DNA from: an uncultured Mogibacterium sp. | GTDB lineage: Bacteria; Bacillota; Clostridia; Peptostreptococcales; Anaerovoracaceae | Reading direction: 5' to 3' | Length of the DNA stretch: 61,371 bases | Assembly: GCF_938041965.1 (NCBI RefSeq) | Contig: NZ_CALISE010000008.1 | Location: 1 to 61,371, forward strand | Shown: piece after piece, positions 24,444 through 33,545 of the stretch | Numbering within the stretch: the stretch's first letter is position 1 | Layout of the letters: the number at the start of each line of letters is the position of its first letter | Made by a program: the position numbers and the translations under genes | Notes under the pieces: generated by a model | Told to the model about the DNA's origin: nothing | Databases searched by the model: none | The model's input: the letters and a program-made list of their open reading frames with translations, nothing else

Positions 24444-25395
24444 TGATATCCTCTAACCTTTCGTCTAGCCAAGTTCTAATATCGTCGTACACAGAGTCTC
24501 TGTCTGTCTCATTAAGTATCTCATGTCTGTCATCATAATACAGTTTGATATCCACTATGCACTTAGTGTTGCTCACATACTGCATATATGCTTTTATAAC
24601 GCCTTCTCCAAATTCCCCCACCGGATCTTCTGCGCCAGAAACGAAGAGCAGAGAAGTAGTGGGCGAAATCGTCTTAGTTCTATCCTTGTCAATACACCTC
24701 AGAACACCCTTAAACATCTCTTTGTATGCATTTACAGTAAAAATAAAGCTACACCACTCTTCCTCACAGTACCAATCAACAATCTCAGCATCCTTTGTTA
24801 GCCAATCGAACTGCGTCCTTGCCGGCTTAAACTTTTTATTATACGAAGAGAATGCCATAGAGTTAATGAGTTTACTTCTAAATCGAGGCCCTCTCACAGC
24901 TTTAAAGATTGATGCCAGTGCACTTCCCGCATGCAAAACCAAAGCATTAGGCTGGCCTGTCCCCATCACTATCGCTCCAGCTAGACCTTCAGAGTAGCTA
25001 ATATCATCATTATCCGTTTCAGTTAGATACTGACGCAAGAGAAAGGATCCCATACTGTGACCGAGTATAAAATAAGGAATATCTGGATATTCCTTCGTTG
25101 TTCTATTTCTAAGTTCATGGATATCAGCAATCAAAGTCTCATTGCCATGATCTCCAAAATACCCATAATCGTCAGGCGTGAGTGCCGATTCTCCATGCCC
25201 AAGCAAATCATGTCCAACGACAACATATCCGTGATCGGTAAGATACGAAGCAAATGCACTGTACCTGCCAACGAACTCAACCATTCCATGTATTATCTGT
25301 AGCACTGCCTTAGGCTTCTCATCGGGTATCCATTTTCTAACATGTATCGGAGTCTTAGCATCTGCCGACATAAATGTTTCATCAATCTTTTTCAT
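24433..25395 (-). CDS. Alpha/beta hydrolase, monoglyceride lipase/lysophospholipase type
   Basis: Serine hydrolase of 320 aa (Hydrolase_4 type). The nucleophile elbow is GHSMGSFLL at about 115-123. The acid is likely Asp in GAEDPVGEFG at about 258, and the His lies in DDRHEIL near 290. The GHDLLGHGES motif at about 58-67 is typical of lysophospholipases and monoacylglycerol lipases. No signal peptide is present, so it is cytoplasmic. Start ATG 25395 follows AAGGG. It overlaps the CoA-transferase gene by 11 bases, so the two are co-expressed, but a metabolic link is not obvious. Confidence 0.85.
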   Translation of the reverse strand: MKKIDETFMSADAKTPIHVRKWIPDEKPKAVLQIIHGMVEFVGRYSAFASYLTDHGYVVVGHDLLGHGESALTPDDYGYFGDHGNETLIADIHELRNRTTKEYPDIPYFILGHSMGSFLLRQYLTETDNDDISYSEGLAGAIVMGTGQPNALVLHAGSALASIFKAVRGPRFRSKLINSMAFSSYNKKFKPARTQFDWLTKDAEIVDWYCEEEWCSFIFTVNAYKEMFKGVLRCIDKDRTKTISPTTSLLFVSGAEDPVGEFGEGVIKAYMQYVSNTKCIVDIKLYYDDRHEILNETDRDSVYDDIRTWLDERLEDINEL

Positions 25396-25447
25396 CAGTT
25401 AATTCCCTTGTCTGTAAATGTCTGTGCGATGTACGCCATTTACATAG

Positions 25448-26617
25448 TTACTTTGAAATTTTCTGTCCGTGGAACTGATAATAGGTAGTCTGAAGTCTTC
25501 CGTTATATAACTTACGTCTTCGATCAGCTTTTCTATCAAATATCTTCTCCACTTCTCGGTCAGTCGTAATCATGAAGAGAGACCACGTAGGATCTTTTTC
25601 AAGAATCTCTTTTAATCGTGCATAAATTTTATGAATCGCATCCTTATCACCGATTCTCTCACCATACGGAGGATTTGTAATGATGATTCCGTTTGATTCA
25701 TCTGCTCTGAATTTGCGCATATCCATGCGGCTGAATGATATATCTTCTTCGACACCTGCTTCCATAGCATTGGCCATAGCTGCAGCAATCGCTTTTCCAT
25801 TTATATCAAAGCCTTTGATTATTACTTCGCTATCATAATCAACAGCGTTATATGCAGCCTGGCGTTCTTCATTCCACAGTTCCTCCGGGATGAAGTCCCA
25901 TGCCATCGCGGCAAACTTGCGGTTAAGTCCAGGCGCGATATTTCTAGCCATCATTGCTGCCTCGATTAGAATCGTTCCAGATCCACAGCATGGATCTACA
26001 AGAATCCGTGCCACATGGTCAGGATTATCCTTATCTCTACGCATCACGCCTTCCTTCCAGAAGCTAAGCCTTACAAGCGCTGCTGCTAGTGTCTCTTTCA
26101 TAGGTGCTGCAACATCTACTGCCCTATAGCCACGTTTATGAAGTCCTGCTCCCGATGTATCGAGAAGTAAAGTGACGTGGTTCTTGAGTATAGAAAATCT
26201 GATGCGATAATTTGCACCCGTTTCATCAAAGTGATTTTGCACATAGAAATCAGAAAGCCTTGAAACTATCGCTTTCTTGATTATGCTTTGGCACGATGGA
26301 ACGCTGTGAAGCGTGGATTTTACTGATGTTCCTACAACAGGAAATGCCGCATCAACTGTCAGAAAATCCTCCCAACCGATTGCCCGAACCTGCTGGAATA
26401 ATTCTTCAAAGGTTTCAGCCTTGAACTCAGCAACCTTAATATAAACTCTATCGGCCGTCCTAAGCCACATATTGGTGTGAACAATGGCTCTCTCATCACC
26501 GATAAAAGTTACCTTCCCATCTTCGACCTTTACCACACTGTACCCAAGATCCTGCAGCTCCATCTTTACTACCGCTTCAAGTCCAAATGTCGCTGTTGCA
26601 ATTAATTCATACTTCAT
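25448..26617 (-). CDS. THUMP-domain rRNA guanine-N2 methyltransferase
   Basis: SAM-dependent RNA methyltransferase of 389 aa, like the N-terminal half of RlmL and the Firmicute YpsC proteins. A THUMP domain occupies about 45-165 and is followed by a Rossmann methyltransferase domain. The SAM-binding DPCCGSGTILIEAAMMARNIAPG lies at about 202-224, and the N6/N2-type catalytic motif NPPYGERIGD lies at about 305-314. It probably modifies 23S rRNA. The start at 26617 has only a weak GAGAAAG site, so a nearby alternative is possible. It stands alone before the lipase-like gene. Confidence 0.87.
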   Translation of the reverse strand: MKYELIATATFGLEAVVKMELQDLGYSVVKVEDGKVTFIGDERAIVHTNMWLRTADRVYIKVAEFKAETFEELFQQVRAIGWEDFLTVDAAFPVVGTSVKSTLHSVPSCQSIIKKAIVSRLSDFYVQNHFDETGANYRIRFSILKNHVTLLLDTSGAGLHKRGYRAVDVAAPMKETLAAALVRLSFWKEGVMRRDKDNPDHVARILVDPCCGSGTILIEAAMMARNIAPGLNRKFAAMAWDFIPEELWNEERQAAYNAVDYDSEVIIKGFDINGKAIAAAMANAMEAGVEEDISFSRMDMRKFRADESNGIIITNPPYGERIGDKDAIHKIYARLKEILEKDPTWSLFMITTDREVEKIFDRKADRRRKLYNGRLQTTYYQFHGQKISK

Positions 26618-26837
26618 ATGCTATACTTTCTCGAAAACTCGTAACTTAGCTCGGCTAATTGAGTGTTCCGCCTATCTTTTAACTCACTAAGAATCAATAT
26701 GTAAAACTATATGTACTTTAGTATTTTATCATATTGCTTATGCGTCCGCCTCGTTTTTAGCAGATAATTTCAGTACCATTCTGATTCTTTTTGTGCTCCT
26801 TTTTATGGTCAATCATTTGCTTATATTTGTACGGATA

Positions 26838-26863
26838 TAAAAAGCGCAGCATAAAGCCGCGCC
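26838..26863 (-). terminator. Terminator of the had-etf-buk operon
   Basis: Minus-strand GCGCGGC pairs with GCTGCGC (one G-U) across a 5-base loop and is followed by TTTTT, 31 bases after the butyrate kinase stop. Confidence 0.65.
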
Positions 26864-26893
26864 TTCAAGAAGAAAAATTAAAAAGGTGTATAT

Positions 26894-28024
26894 CTATAAA
26901 TGATATTTTAATGAATGAAAACCTCGGAAAACTGGAACTCCAGTATACGTGAGTACGTCTACCTGATCAGTCATAGCTTGATATGCACCGGATGCGAGAG
27001 CCGCAATTTCCCACTCCCCTGGCATAACCCACGTTTCTGAAATCCAGTCCACGTATTTTTCTAAACTCCTTACTATATATTCGCTTCTAGCGAGCCCACC
27101 TGTGATGAGGATTGCATCCACATCGCCTTTGAGCACGCATGCACATTCACCTACAGCCTTTGCAAACTGATAAATCATCGCATCGAGGACTAGCTTTGCA
27201 TATTCATCATTGTCCTCTTCTATGCGTCTCATGATTTCCTGAACATCAGCAGTTCCTAGGTGACTGCTGAGCCCGCTATTTCTAACAATCAAATCTTCAA
27301 GTTCTTCGTGCGTGTAGTCACCGCTAAATGCCATGTCAATTATTTTCTTTGCCGGTATTGTACCAGCCCTAAGTGGTGTCATTGGACCATCGCCGATTAG
27401 ATTATCGTTGCTGTCGATCATCCTACCTTTACGATGAGCTGTGATGGATACACCTCCACCAAGATGGCAGATGATGAAGTTTGACTCGTTGTAAGCTATG
27501 CCTTTTTCCAAACAGTAGCGTCTTGCTACTTCCTTCTGATTTAGGCAGTGAACGTGACTGTCTCTATATATTCCTTTGATACCAGTAACTCTTGCCAAAT
27601 CCTGAAATTCGTCGGTATCTGGCGGATTTACGATGTAAGCTTTTGCATCGTATTTGTTGGCGAGCTGCCTTGCTATCTGGGAAGCGAGTAACGCAGGATG
27701 GTGTATTCCAGAGGCTGCGGTTTCACAATCGTATATGATTTTATCATTTATACAATATACACCGCTGGTTGAAGGGAGGAGCCCTCCGCCTCTACCAACA
27801 AATGCATCTACATCTTGTAGATTTACACCATTGCATGCGCACCTATTTTCAACGAGCAGCTTTCTATAGCTGAGCTGTTCCTGTATACTACCAAACTGAG
27901 CGAGTTCATCTTTCTTATGATATATATTCTCGATAAATACCTTTTCGCAGTTGTAATAAAACCCGAATTTCGTAGATGTCGATCCAGGATTTATAGCTAC
28001 TATGTTATATATCTTTTTGTCCAT
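26894..28024 (-). CDS. buk: Butyrate kinase paralogue ending the had operon
   Basis: Acetokinase-family protein of 376 aa, closest to butyrate and branched-chain-acid kinases. INPGSTSTKFGFYY at the N-terminus, GRGGGLLPSTSGVY at about 92-105, HLGGGVSITAHRKGR at about 190-204 and ITGGLARSEYIV at about 308-319 keep the kinase signatures. It differs clearly from the 352-aa enzyme at 3684-4742. It is the last gene of the 2-hydroxyacyl-CoA dehydratase operon, 74 bases after etfA with a GGGG/CCCC hairpin in the gap. Position suggests it acts on the operon's acyl product, for example isocaproyl or phenylpropionyl phosphate; that is inference. Confidence 0.85.
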   Translation of the reverse strand: MDKKIYNIVAINPGSTSTKFGFYYNCEKVFIENIYHKKDELAQFGSIQEQLSYRKLLVENRCACNGVNLQDVDAFVGRGGGLLPSTSGVYCINDKIIYDCETAASGIHHPALLASQIARQLANKYDAKAYIVNPPDTDEFQDLARVTGIKGIYRDSHVHCLNQKEVARRYCLEKGIAYNESNFIICHLGGGVSITAHRKGRMIDSNDNLIGDGPMTPLRAGTIPAKKIIDMAFSGDYTHEELEDLIVRNSGLSSHLGTADVQEIMRRIEEDNDEYAKLVLDAMIYQFAKAVGECACVLKGDVDAILITGGLARSEYIVRSLEKYVDWISETWVMPGEWEIAALASGAYQAMTDQVDVLTYTGVPVFRGFHSLKYHL

Positions 28025-28098
28025 CCTATCCCCCTTTGGCAGTTATGAAGAACAGGGGAATGCAGTACGTGCCCGCAAACCCCTGTACTTGCCTGTTG

Positions 28099-29214
28099 TT
28101 AAGCGGTCTCTTTAGCTGCTTTAATCGAGTCGATTAGCAGTGGGACAACCTTGAATAAGTCTCCAGTAATTCCATAATCCGCAATCTCAAAGATTGGAGC
28201 TGTCTCATTCTTATTGATTGCTATTATGCATTCAGAATCCTGCATTCCAGCCTTGTGCTGAATTGCTCCAGAAATTCCTAGTGCAACATATATTCTTGGG
28301 TGAACAGTCTTGCCTGTCTGTCCTACCTGATGATCAGCACTGATCCAGCCGGCATCTACGCAGGCTCTCGATGAACCTACTACGCCGCCGAGCAGTTCTG
28401 CAAGCTCAGTTGCTAGAGCAATTCCACCCTCAACATCCTTTGCAATTCCTCTGCCCACTGATACGATTACATCAGCACCTATTAGGTCTACCATTTTCTT
28501 AGCAGCCTTAACGATATCTAGAACCTCTGTCTCGATATCAGAAGCGACTAATTCGAACTCTGGATGCATAATCTCTACCTTTGCAGCGCCAGCTTCATCA
28601 TATGGTCTCTTCTGCATTACACCAGGTCTTACAGTTGCCATCGCAGGTCTGAACCTTGGGCAAACGATGGTAGCCATCAGGTGTCCACCGAACGCTGGGC
28701 GAGTCATCTTGAGGTTGGTATTTACATCAAAGAGTTTAGTATCAAACTTCATATTGTCTACATCTAGAGACGATCCAGAGCGCAGGAAGTTTATATATCC
28801 ATCTAAATCTATATCAAGGTGTGTACAGTCTGCACAGAGTCCTGTATGAAGTCTTGCAGCACATCTAGGAGCTAAGTCTCTACCTATATTAGATGCTCCA
28901 AATAGCATTACTTCAGGTCTAAATTCCTGAACCGCCTCACTGATAACCTTAGTGTATCCGTCAGTCGTATAATTTTTGAGCAATGGGCTGTTATATGCGT
29001 ATACACCATCTGCACCGTAGCCGCCGATCTCAGCAGCGAGATCATCTACATCATCACCGAGAAGTATTCCATAGAGGTTGCATCCTAGCTCATCCGCTAG
29101 CTTTCTACCCTCGGATATAAGCTCAAATGTTGTTGGCATCATCTTGCCTTGGCGCTGTTCGCAGAATACCCAAACATTCTTGAAAGCGTCGATTTGTGAA
29201 CTATCGTAAGCCAT
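28099..29214 (-). CDS. etfA: Electron transfer flavoprotein alpha subunit
   Basis: FAD-binding alpha subunit of 371 aa that accepts or delivers electrons for the acyl-CoA dehydrogenase of the operon. The C-terminal FAD domain is complete: GSSRACVDAGWISADHQVG at about 265-283, TGKTVHPRIYVALGISGAIQH at about 285-305 and the NKNETAPIFEIADYGITGD terminus. The N-terminal extension relative to respiratory EtfA is as in clostridial fermentative types. Start ATG 29214 follows AAAGGAG, 15 bases after etfB. In clostridial relatives such pairs bifurcate electrons from NADH to ferredoxin; this is likely but not provable here. Confidence 0.93.
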   Translation of the reverse strand: MAYDSSQIDAFKNVWVFCEQRQGKMMPTTFELISEGRKLADELGCNLYGILLGDDVDDLAAEIGGYGADGVYAYNSPLLKNYTTDGYTKVISEAVQEFRPEVMLFGASNIGRDLAPRCAARLHTGLCADCTHLDIDLDGYINFLRSGSSLDVDNMKFDTKLFDVNTNLKMTRPAFGGHLMATIVCPRFRPAMATVRPGVMQKRPYDEAGAAKVEIMHPEFELVASDIETEVLDIVKAAKKMVDLIGADVIVSVGRGIAKDVEGGIALATELAELLGGVVGSSRACVDAGWISADHQVGQTGKTVHPRIYVALGISGAIQHKAGMQDSECIIAINKNETAPIFEIADYGITGDLFKVVPLLIDSIKAAKETA

Positions 29215-29229
29215 GTTGAATTCTCCTTT

Positions 29230-30030
29230 CTATATGATGTGCTTGCCTGTCAGAATCGATACAAGCTCATCAGTGGTATTCTTGTCTGAACCTTCTAGCA
29301 TCATGCCGCCACCCTTAACTGGAGGTGTAAACGACTTATAGATATTGGTTGGAGAACCCTTTAGTCCAATGGTAGTCTTATCGATAAGTGGATGATTCTC
29401 AAGTGCTGCAAAATCCATTATCTTAAGTGGCATATCCCAGCACTTTTCAGTTCCGATTACGCTCATATATCTAGGTGTATTGAGCTCCTTGATGCAAGTA
29501 ATCATGCAAGGTGTTGGAACCTTTACGAGCATATATCCGTCTTCGAGCATTCTCTTGATGATAAGGGACTCGCCTTCCTTGGTAACTTCACCAGCATATG
29601 TAACCTGTGGTAGATGTAGCTTCTCAGCAATCTGAGGGCCTACCTGAGCAGTGTCACCATCGATAGCCTGACGACCAGCGATTATTATGTCATCCTCTTC
29701 GATTCCATAAGTATCTATTGCTGCTGCAAGGATCTGCGAAGTCGCATACGTGTCTGATCCTCCGAATTCACGAGCTGAAACTAGCACTGTCTCATCTACA
29801 CCCATCGCCATGAGTTCTCTGAGCATTCCTTCAGCTGGCATAGGTCCCATCGTGAAAGCTACTACCTTGTATCCAAACTCCTCCTTTAGAGTGAGCGCCT
29901 GCTCAACAGCATTTAGGTCATCTGGATTGATGATAGTCTGCATTGAAGCGCGGTTAAGTGTTCCATCCTCGTTTACTGCAACCTTGCCGGAGGTATCAGG
30001 AACCTGTTTTACTGTTACAAAAATTTTCAT
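29230..30030 (-). CDS. etfB: Electron transfer flavoprotein beta subunit
   Basis: Nucleotide-binding beta subunit of 266 aa. It begins with the family motif VTVKQVPDT and contains NPDDLNAVEQALTLKE at about 35-50 and the conserved AGRQAIDGDTAQVGPQIAE segment at about 118-136. Length and motifs match Bcd/Etf and caffeyl-CoA reductase-type clostridial EtfB. Start ATG 30030 follows AGAGGAGG. It lies 15 bases downstream of the acyl-CoA dehydrogenase and 15 bases before etfA, so the three proteins are expected to form one complex. Confidence 0.93.
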   Translation of the reverse strand: MKIFVTVKQVPDTSGKVAVNEDGTLNRASMQTIINPDDLNAVEQALTLKEEFGYKVVAFTMGPMPAEGMLRELMAMGVDETVLVSAREFGGSDTYATSQILAAAIDTYGIEEDDIIIAGRQAIDGDTAQVGPQIAEKLHLPQVTYAGEVTKEGESLIIKRMLEDGYMLVKVPTPCMITCIKELNTPRYMSVIGTEKCWDMPLKIMDFAALENHPLIDKTTIGLKGSPTNIYKSFTPPVKGGGMMLEGSDKNTTDELVSILTGKHII

Positions 30031-30045
30031 TTATTCCTTCCTCCT

Positions 30046-31188
30046 CTACTTAAGCAAATTGTTTGCGATTACAACTTCCTGAATCTGGCTGGTTCCTTCG
30101 AAAATACTCATGATACGAGCATCTCTATAAAGTCTCTCTACTCTATATTCCTTGATATAGCCATATCCACCATGAATCTGTACAGCCTTGTAAGCGCAGC
30201 GGTTTGCAGCTTCTGCAGCGAAGTACTTAGCGATAGAGCAAGCCATTCCTGCCTGAGGAGAATTCTGATCCTTGAGAGTTGCTGCGTGATATGTGAGCTG
30301 TCTTGCAGCTTCAACATCAGCCTGCATCTCAGCAATCATGAAGCTCACTCCCTGGAAATCTGCGATTCTGCGGCCAAATTGCTTACGCTCCTTTGCATAC
30401 TTTACAGCCTCATCTAGGCAGCCCTGAGCTACTCCTACTGACATAGCAGCTACTCCGAGTCTACCTCCGTCAAGCGTCTTCATTGCATATTGAAAACCCT
30501 TGTTGAGAGGTCCGATAAGATTTGTCTTTGGCACCCTTACATCCTCAAATACTACATCAGAAGTTGGATATCCATTTATTCCCATCTTTTTCTCTGGTGC
30601 TCCGAGCGATACGCCATCTGCGTGCATATCTACGATAAACATCGAGATTCCGCGAGAACCCTTCTGAGATAAATCTGTCTTTGCATAGATGATAATCCAG
30701 TCAGCCATAGGTGCCCCAGATATGAAGCACTTACGACCATTGATGATAAAGTCATCGCCATCTGGAATTGCGGTTGTAGTAGTTCCGCCTGCGTCTGATC
30801 CTGCACCAGGCTCAGTAAGTCCGAACACGAGGATCTTCTCACCACTTGCAACCTGCGGTAGATATTCCTTTTTCTGAGACTCACTTCCTGCGAGCAGAAG
30901 AGGTCCTCCACCGAGCGAGTTTGATGTATTCGCATATATTGCAAGAACTGCATCCTGGCGAGCGAATTCTTCGTCCATGAGCACATATGTCAAACTGTCA
31001 GCTCCGGCTCCACCGTACTCCTCAGGAATCTTCACTCCCATAAATCCGTAACGGGACATCTTCTTATGCATATCCCAGTTAAATTCACCCGTTTCATCTA
31101 ATTCATCCTGAAGCTCCTTGGTGAATTCTGTCTCTGCAAATTCGCGGAACAGTTTCTGCTGAAGTGCATGCTTTCGATCTAAAATCAT
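30046..31188 (-). CDS. acdB: Acyl-CoA dehydrogenase (2-enoyl-CoA reductase of the operon)
   Basis: Flavoprotein of 380 aa that, in this context, reduces 2-enoyl-CoA to the saturated acyl-CoA. FGLTEPGAGSDAGGTTT at about 120-136 and the FISGAPMADW region contact FAD and substrate. The catalytic Glu is in IMSIFEGTSQIQ near residue 363, and IHGGYGYIKEYRVERLYRDARI precedes it. Start ATG 31188 follows AGGAGG. It sits between the 2-hydroxyacid dehydrogenase (12 bases) and etfB (15 bases), the same partner set as acdB-etfBA in the Clostridioides difficile leucine pathway. The exact acyl chain is not determinable. Confidence 0.9.
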   Translation of the reverse strand: MILDRKHALQQKLFREFAETEFTKELQDELDETGEFNWDMHKKMSRYGFMGVKIPEEYGGAGADSLTYVLMDEEFARQDAVLAIYANTSNSLGGGPLLLAGSESQKKEYLPQVASGEKILVFGLTEPGAGSDAGGTTTTAIPDGDDFIINGRKCFISGAPMADWIIIYAKTDLSQKGSRGISMFIVDMHADGVSLGAPEKKMGINGYPTSDVVFEDVRVPKTNLIGPLNKGFQYAMKTLDGGRLGVAAMSVGVAQGCLDEAVKYAKERKQFGRRIADFQGVSFMIAEMQADVEAARQLTYHAATLKDQNSPQAGMACSIAKYFAAEAANRCAYKAVQIHGGYGYIKEYRVERLYRDARIMSIFEGTSQIQEVVIANNLLK

Positions 31189-31200
31189 TTACTTACCTCC

Positions 31201-32202
31201 TTAGCATGGTATCTCATGAGATGACTTGCCTTCTGTCAAAACCTCATAGATGCTGTCAACTCCACATGCTGCCATAGATTCAGCTGCCTCTTCAGTGAAG
31301 AATGCCATGTGTGGTGTGTGATATACGTTTACGAATGAACGCAGATATTTGAGCTTAAAGTAAGGCATTCCTTCAGTTCTGATAATGTCTGTGTTATGTG
31401 GAATGTGGATAATGCCGGTCTCTCCTGGAAATGCATCGCAGAAGAGTGCACCGATTTTTTCATTCTCAATGCCCTCGATAATAGCATCTACATCAAGCAG
31501 TTCACCTCTAGCGTTATTGATGATAATTACTCCATCCTTCATCTTTGCCACTGCATCTCTATCAATCATGCCGGTTGTAGCTGGCAGCAGTGGCATATGG
31601 ATTGTTATTACGTCGCATTCTTTGTATATGGTATCCATATCGACGTATGTTGCATATTCCTTAACTTCATCATCCTGAATTACGTCATATGCTAGGATTT
31701 TGCAGCCAAATCCACTTAGAATCTTGATTACGGTTTTACCAATCTTTCCTGCGCCGAGCACTCCCACTGTGAGAGATCTGAGCTCTCTACCCATCTTGCC
31801 TTTTAGTGTAAAGTCGTTGTCGTTTGTGTTATACAGCGCTTTCTTCTGGTGACGCATGCACATCAGTATCGCCATTACAGAGTATTCCGCAACCCCATTT
31901 GGAGCATATGTACCGTTGCAAAGCTTAAATCCAAGCTTCTTAGCATACTCAACATTCATGTGATTGTATCCTACGCAGCGTGATGCGAGTACCTTAACAC
32001 CCATCTTCTTTAGTTCATCAAGCACCTCGTTAGAATATGTGCTCTGCCCTAGAGTAGTGATTCCATCACTTCCTTCAGCAAGGTTAACTGTAGTATCGTC
32101 AAGATTCGCTCTTGTAATAACCACGTCTATACCGTACTTGTCACATAGATTTCTGATGACAGGCTCTTCATCAGGTCTAACTTCATATGCAGTAATTTTC
32201 AT
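31201..32202 (-). CDS. ldhA: (R)-2-hydroxyacid dehydrogenase (LdhA-like)
   Basis: NAD-dependent D-2-hydroxyacid dehydrogenase of 333 aa, expected to reduce the 2-oxoacid from an amino acid to the (R)-2-hydroxyacid. The Rossmann motif GVLGAGKIGKTVIKIL is at about 150-165. The catalytic set is Arg in NNARGELLD at about 235, Glu near 264 and His in YHTPHMAFFTEEA at about 296. The ATG at 32202 follows AAAGGAG; the longer frame from a TTG at 32220 runs through that site. In C. difficile the equivalent enzyme opens the had operon, whereas here it is in the middle. 2-oxoisocaproate and phenylpyruvate are both plausible substrates. Confidence 0.88.
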   Translation of the reverse strand: MKITAYEVRPDEEPVIRNLCDKYGIDVVITRANLDDTTVNLAEGSDGITTLGQSTYSNEVLDELKKMGVKVLASRCVGYNHMNVEYAKKLGFKLCNGTYAPNGVAEYSVMAILMCMRHQKKALYNTNDNDFTLKGKMGRELRSLTVGVLGAGKIGKTVIKILSGFGCKILAYDVIQDDEVKEYATYVDMDTIYKECDVITIHMPLLPATTGMIDRDAVAKMKDGVIIINNARGELLDVDAIIEGIENEKIGALFCDAFPGETGIIHIPHNTDIIRTEGMPYFKLKYLRSFVNVYHTPHMAFFTEEAAESMAACGVDSIYEVLTEGKSSHEIPC

Positions 32203-32268
32203 ACCATTTCTCCTTTGCAAATCACTTTTCTTGTGTCAAACCTATGTATTTTCCCTGTAAATTTTTAA

Positions 32269-33507
32269 TTAGTCCCTAAGTGCTGGATCCATATCGATTG
32301 CAGCACCACTCTTTATTAACTCATCTATAGCTTCAGCAGCGTACCCAAGTTCGCCGAGAATATCCTTCGTCTGTTCTCCGAGATAAGGTCCTCTCTCATA
32401 TGGAGGAAGTCCCATCTGGTCGAATAAAACTGGAGGTCTTACGAGTGTACGCTTGTTTCCGTTACTATAAGACATCTCGTAGAAGCAATCAGATGCCCAC
32501 GCCTGCTTATCTTCTAGGAGGCTGTCCCACTCCTGTGCAATTGCGTATGGCAAATCATTTGCATCCAGCAGCTTGCACCACTCGTCACAAGTCTTTTTCT
32601 TAAACTCTGCGGTTATCCATGCTGAGAACTCTTCACGGTTAGGAATTAGATTCTTCTGTGGATAATATCTAGCATCATCAGCAAGTTCTGGATATCCCAT
32701 AGCATTCATCAGTATTGGATAATGTCTATCGTACTGAGGCATTGCTATCTGTAGCCACTGACCATCAGCTGTCTCATAACAGAGCACTAGCGGATTTCCT
32801 AGCTTCCATCTCTCCATAGGATACTGCGTGCTATCTGCTCCGTACTGACTTGCCTGCAGCATCAGCGAGATATCCCATACTGCGCTGTGGAATAGAGATA
32901 CCACTACGTGGTCGCCTTCACCAGTCATCTTAGCCTTGAATAGTGCTGCGAGAACTCCGGCTGCTAGGTTCATAGCAACCTGGTGGTCTCCGAAGCCCTG
33001 AACTGTTAGCATTGGCAGGCTATTTTTGTCACGAAGAGGACCTAAGATGCCACCTCTTGCGTAAAATGCAGTAAAGTCGAATCCTGGAAGATCCTTATCA
33101 GGACCTTTTTCTCCATATCCTGATACATATCCGTACACTAGTTTAGGGTATTTCTCATGCAGAGTTTCCCAATCTAGGCCTGCTCTCTTGAGCGGTGACT
33201 GACGCCAGTTGCAGATAAATACGTCCGCAGTTGCCAGAAGCTTCTCTAAAGCCTCTCTTCCCTCCTCAGACTTCGTGTTTAGCGAGATACAAGTCTTACC
33301 TGCATTCTCAAGGTCGTAGGATGTGTTCTCCTTCTGGTCTAAAGGTCTTCCTTCGTTAACCGCAGTGTAACGTAGTGGATCCCCCATAGGTGGCTCAACC
33401 TTTATAACCTCAGCTCCTAGGTCAGCTAGAAATCTTGCTGTGCAAGGCGCTGCGATAAATGTTGCCATCTCAACGACTCTGATTCCCTCAAGTGGTCTAT
33501 TTCCCAT
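32269..33507 (-). CDS. hadA: 2-hydroxyacyl-CoA transferase, CaiB/BaiF (family III)
   Basis: Family III CoA-transferase of 412 aa that would pass CoA from the product acyl-CoA to the (R)-2-hydroxyacid, priming dehydration without ATP cost. The N-terminal RVVEMATFIAAPCTARFLADLGAEVIKVEPP block is diagnostic, and the catalytic Asp is expected in GFGDHQVAMNLAAG at about 170. The GGPL-like GGILGPLRDK loop precedes it. Start ATG 33507 follows AAGGAGG. Neighbours hadB, hadC and the 2-hydroxyacid dehydrogenase fix the role. Substrate range (isocaproyl versus arylpropionyl) is open. Confidence 0.88.
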   Translation of the reverse strand: MGNRPLEGIRVVEMATFIAAPCTARFLADLGAEVIKVEPPMGDPLRYTAVNEGRPLDQKENTSYDLENAGKTCISLNTKSEEGREALEKLLATADVFICNWRQSPLKRAGLDWETLHEKYPKLVYGYVSGYGEKGPDKDLPGFDFTAFYARGGILGPLRDKNSLPMLTVQGFGDHQVAMNLAAGVLAALFKAKMTGEGDHVVVSLFHSAVWDISLMLQASQYGADSTQYPMERWKLGNPLVLCYETADGQWLQIAMPQYDRHYPILMNAMGYPELADDARYYPQKNLIPNREEFSAWITAEFKKKTCDEWCKLLDANDLPYAIAQEWDSLLEDKQAWASDCFYEMSYSNGNKRTLVRPPVLFDQMGLPPYERGPYLGEQTKDILGELGYAAEAIDELIKSGAAIDMDPALRD

Positions 33508-33545
33508 TTTATCCTCCTTGAATTTATCTATATGTTTGATGCGTT

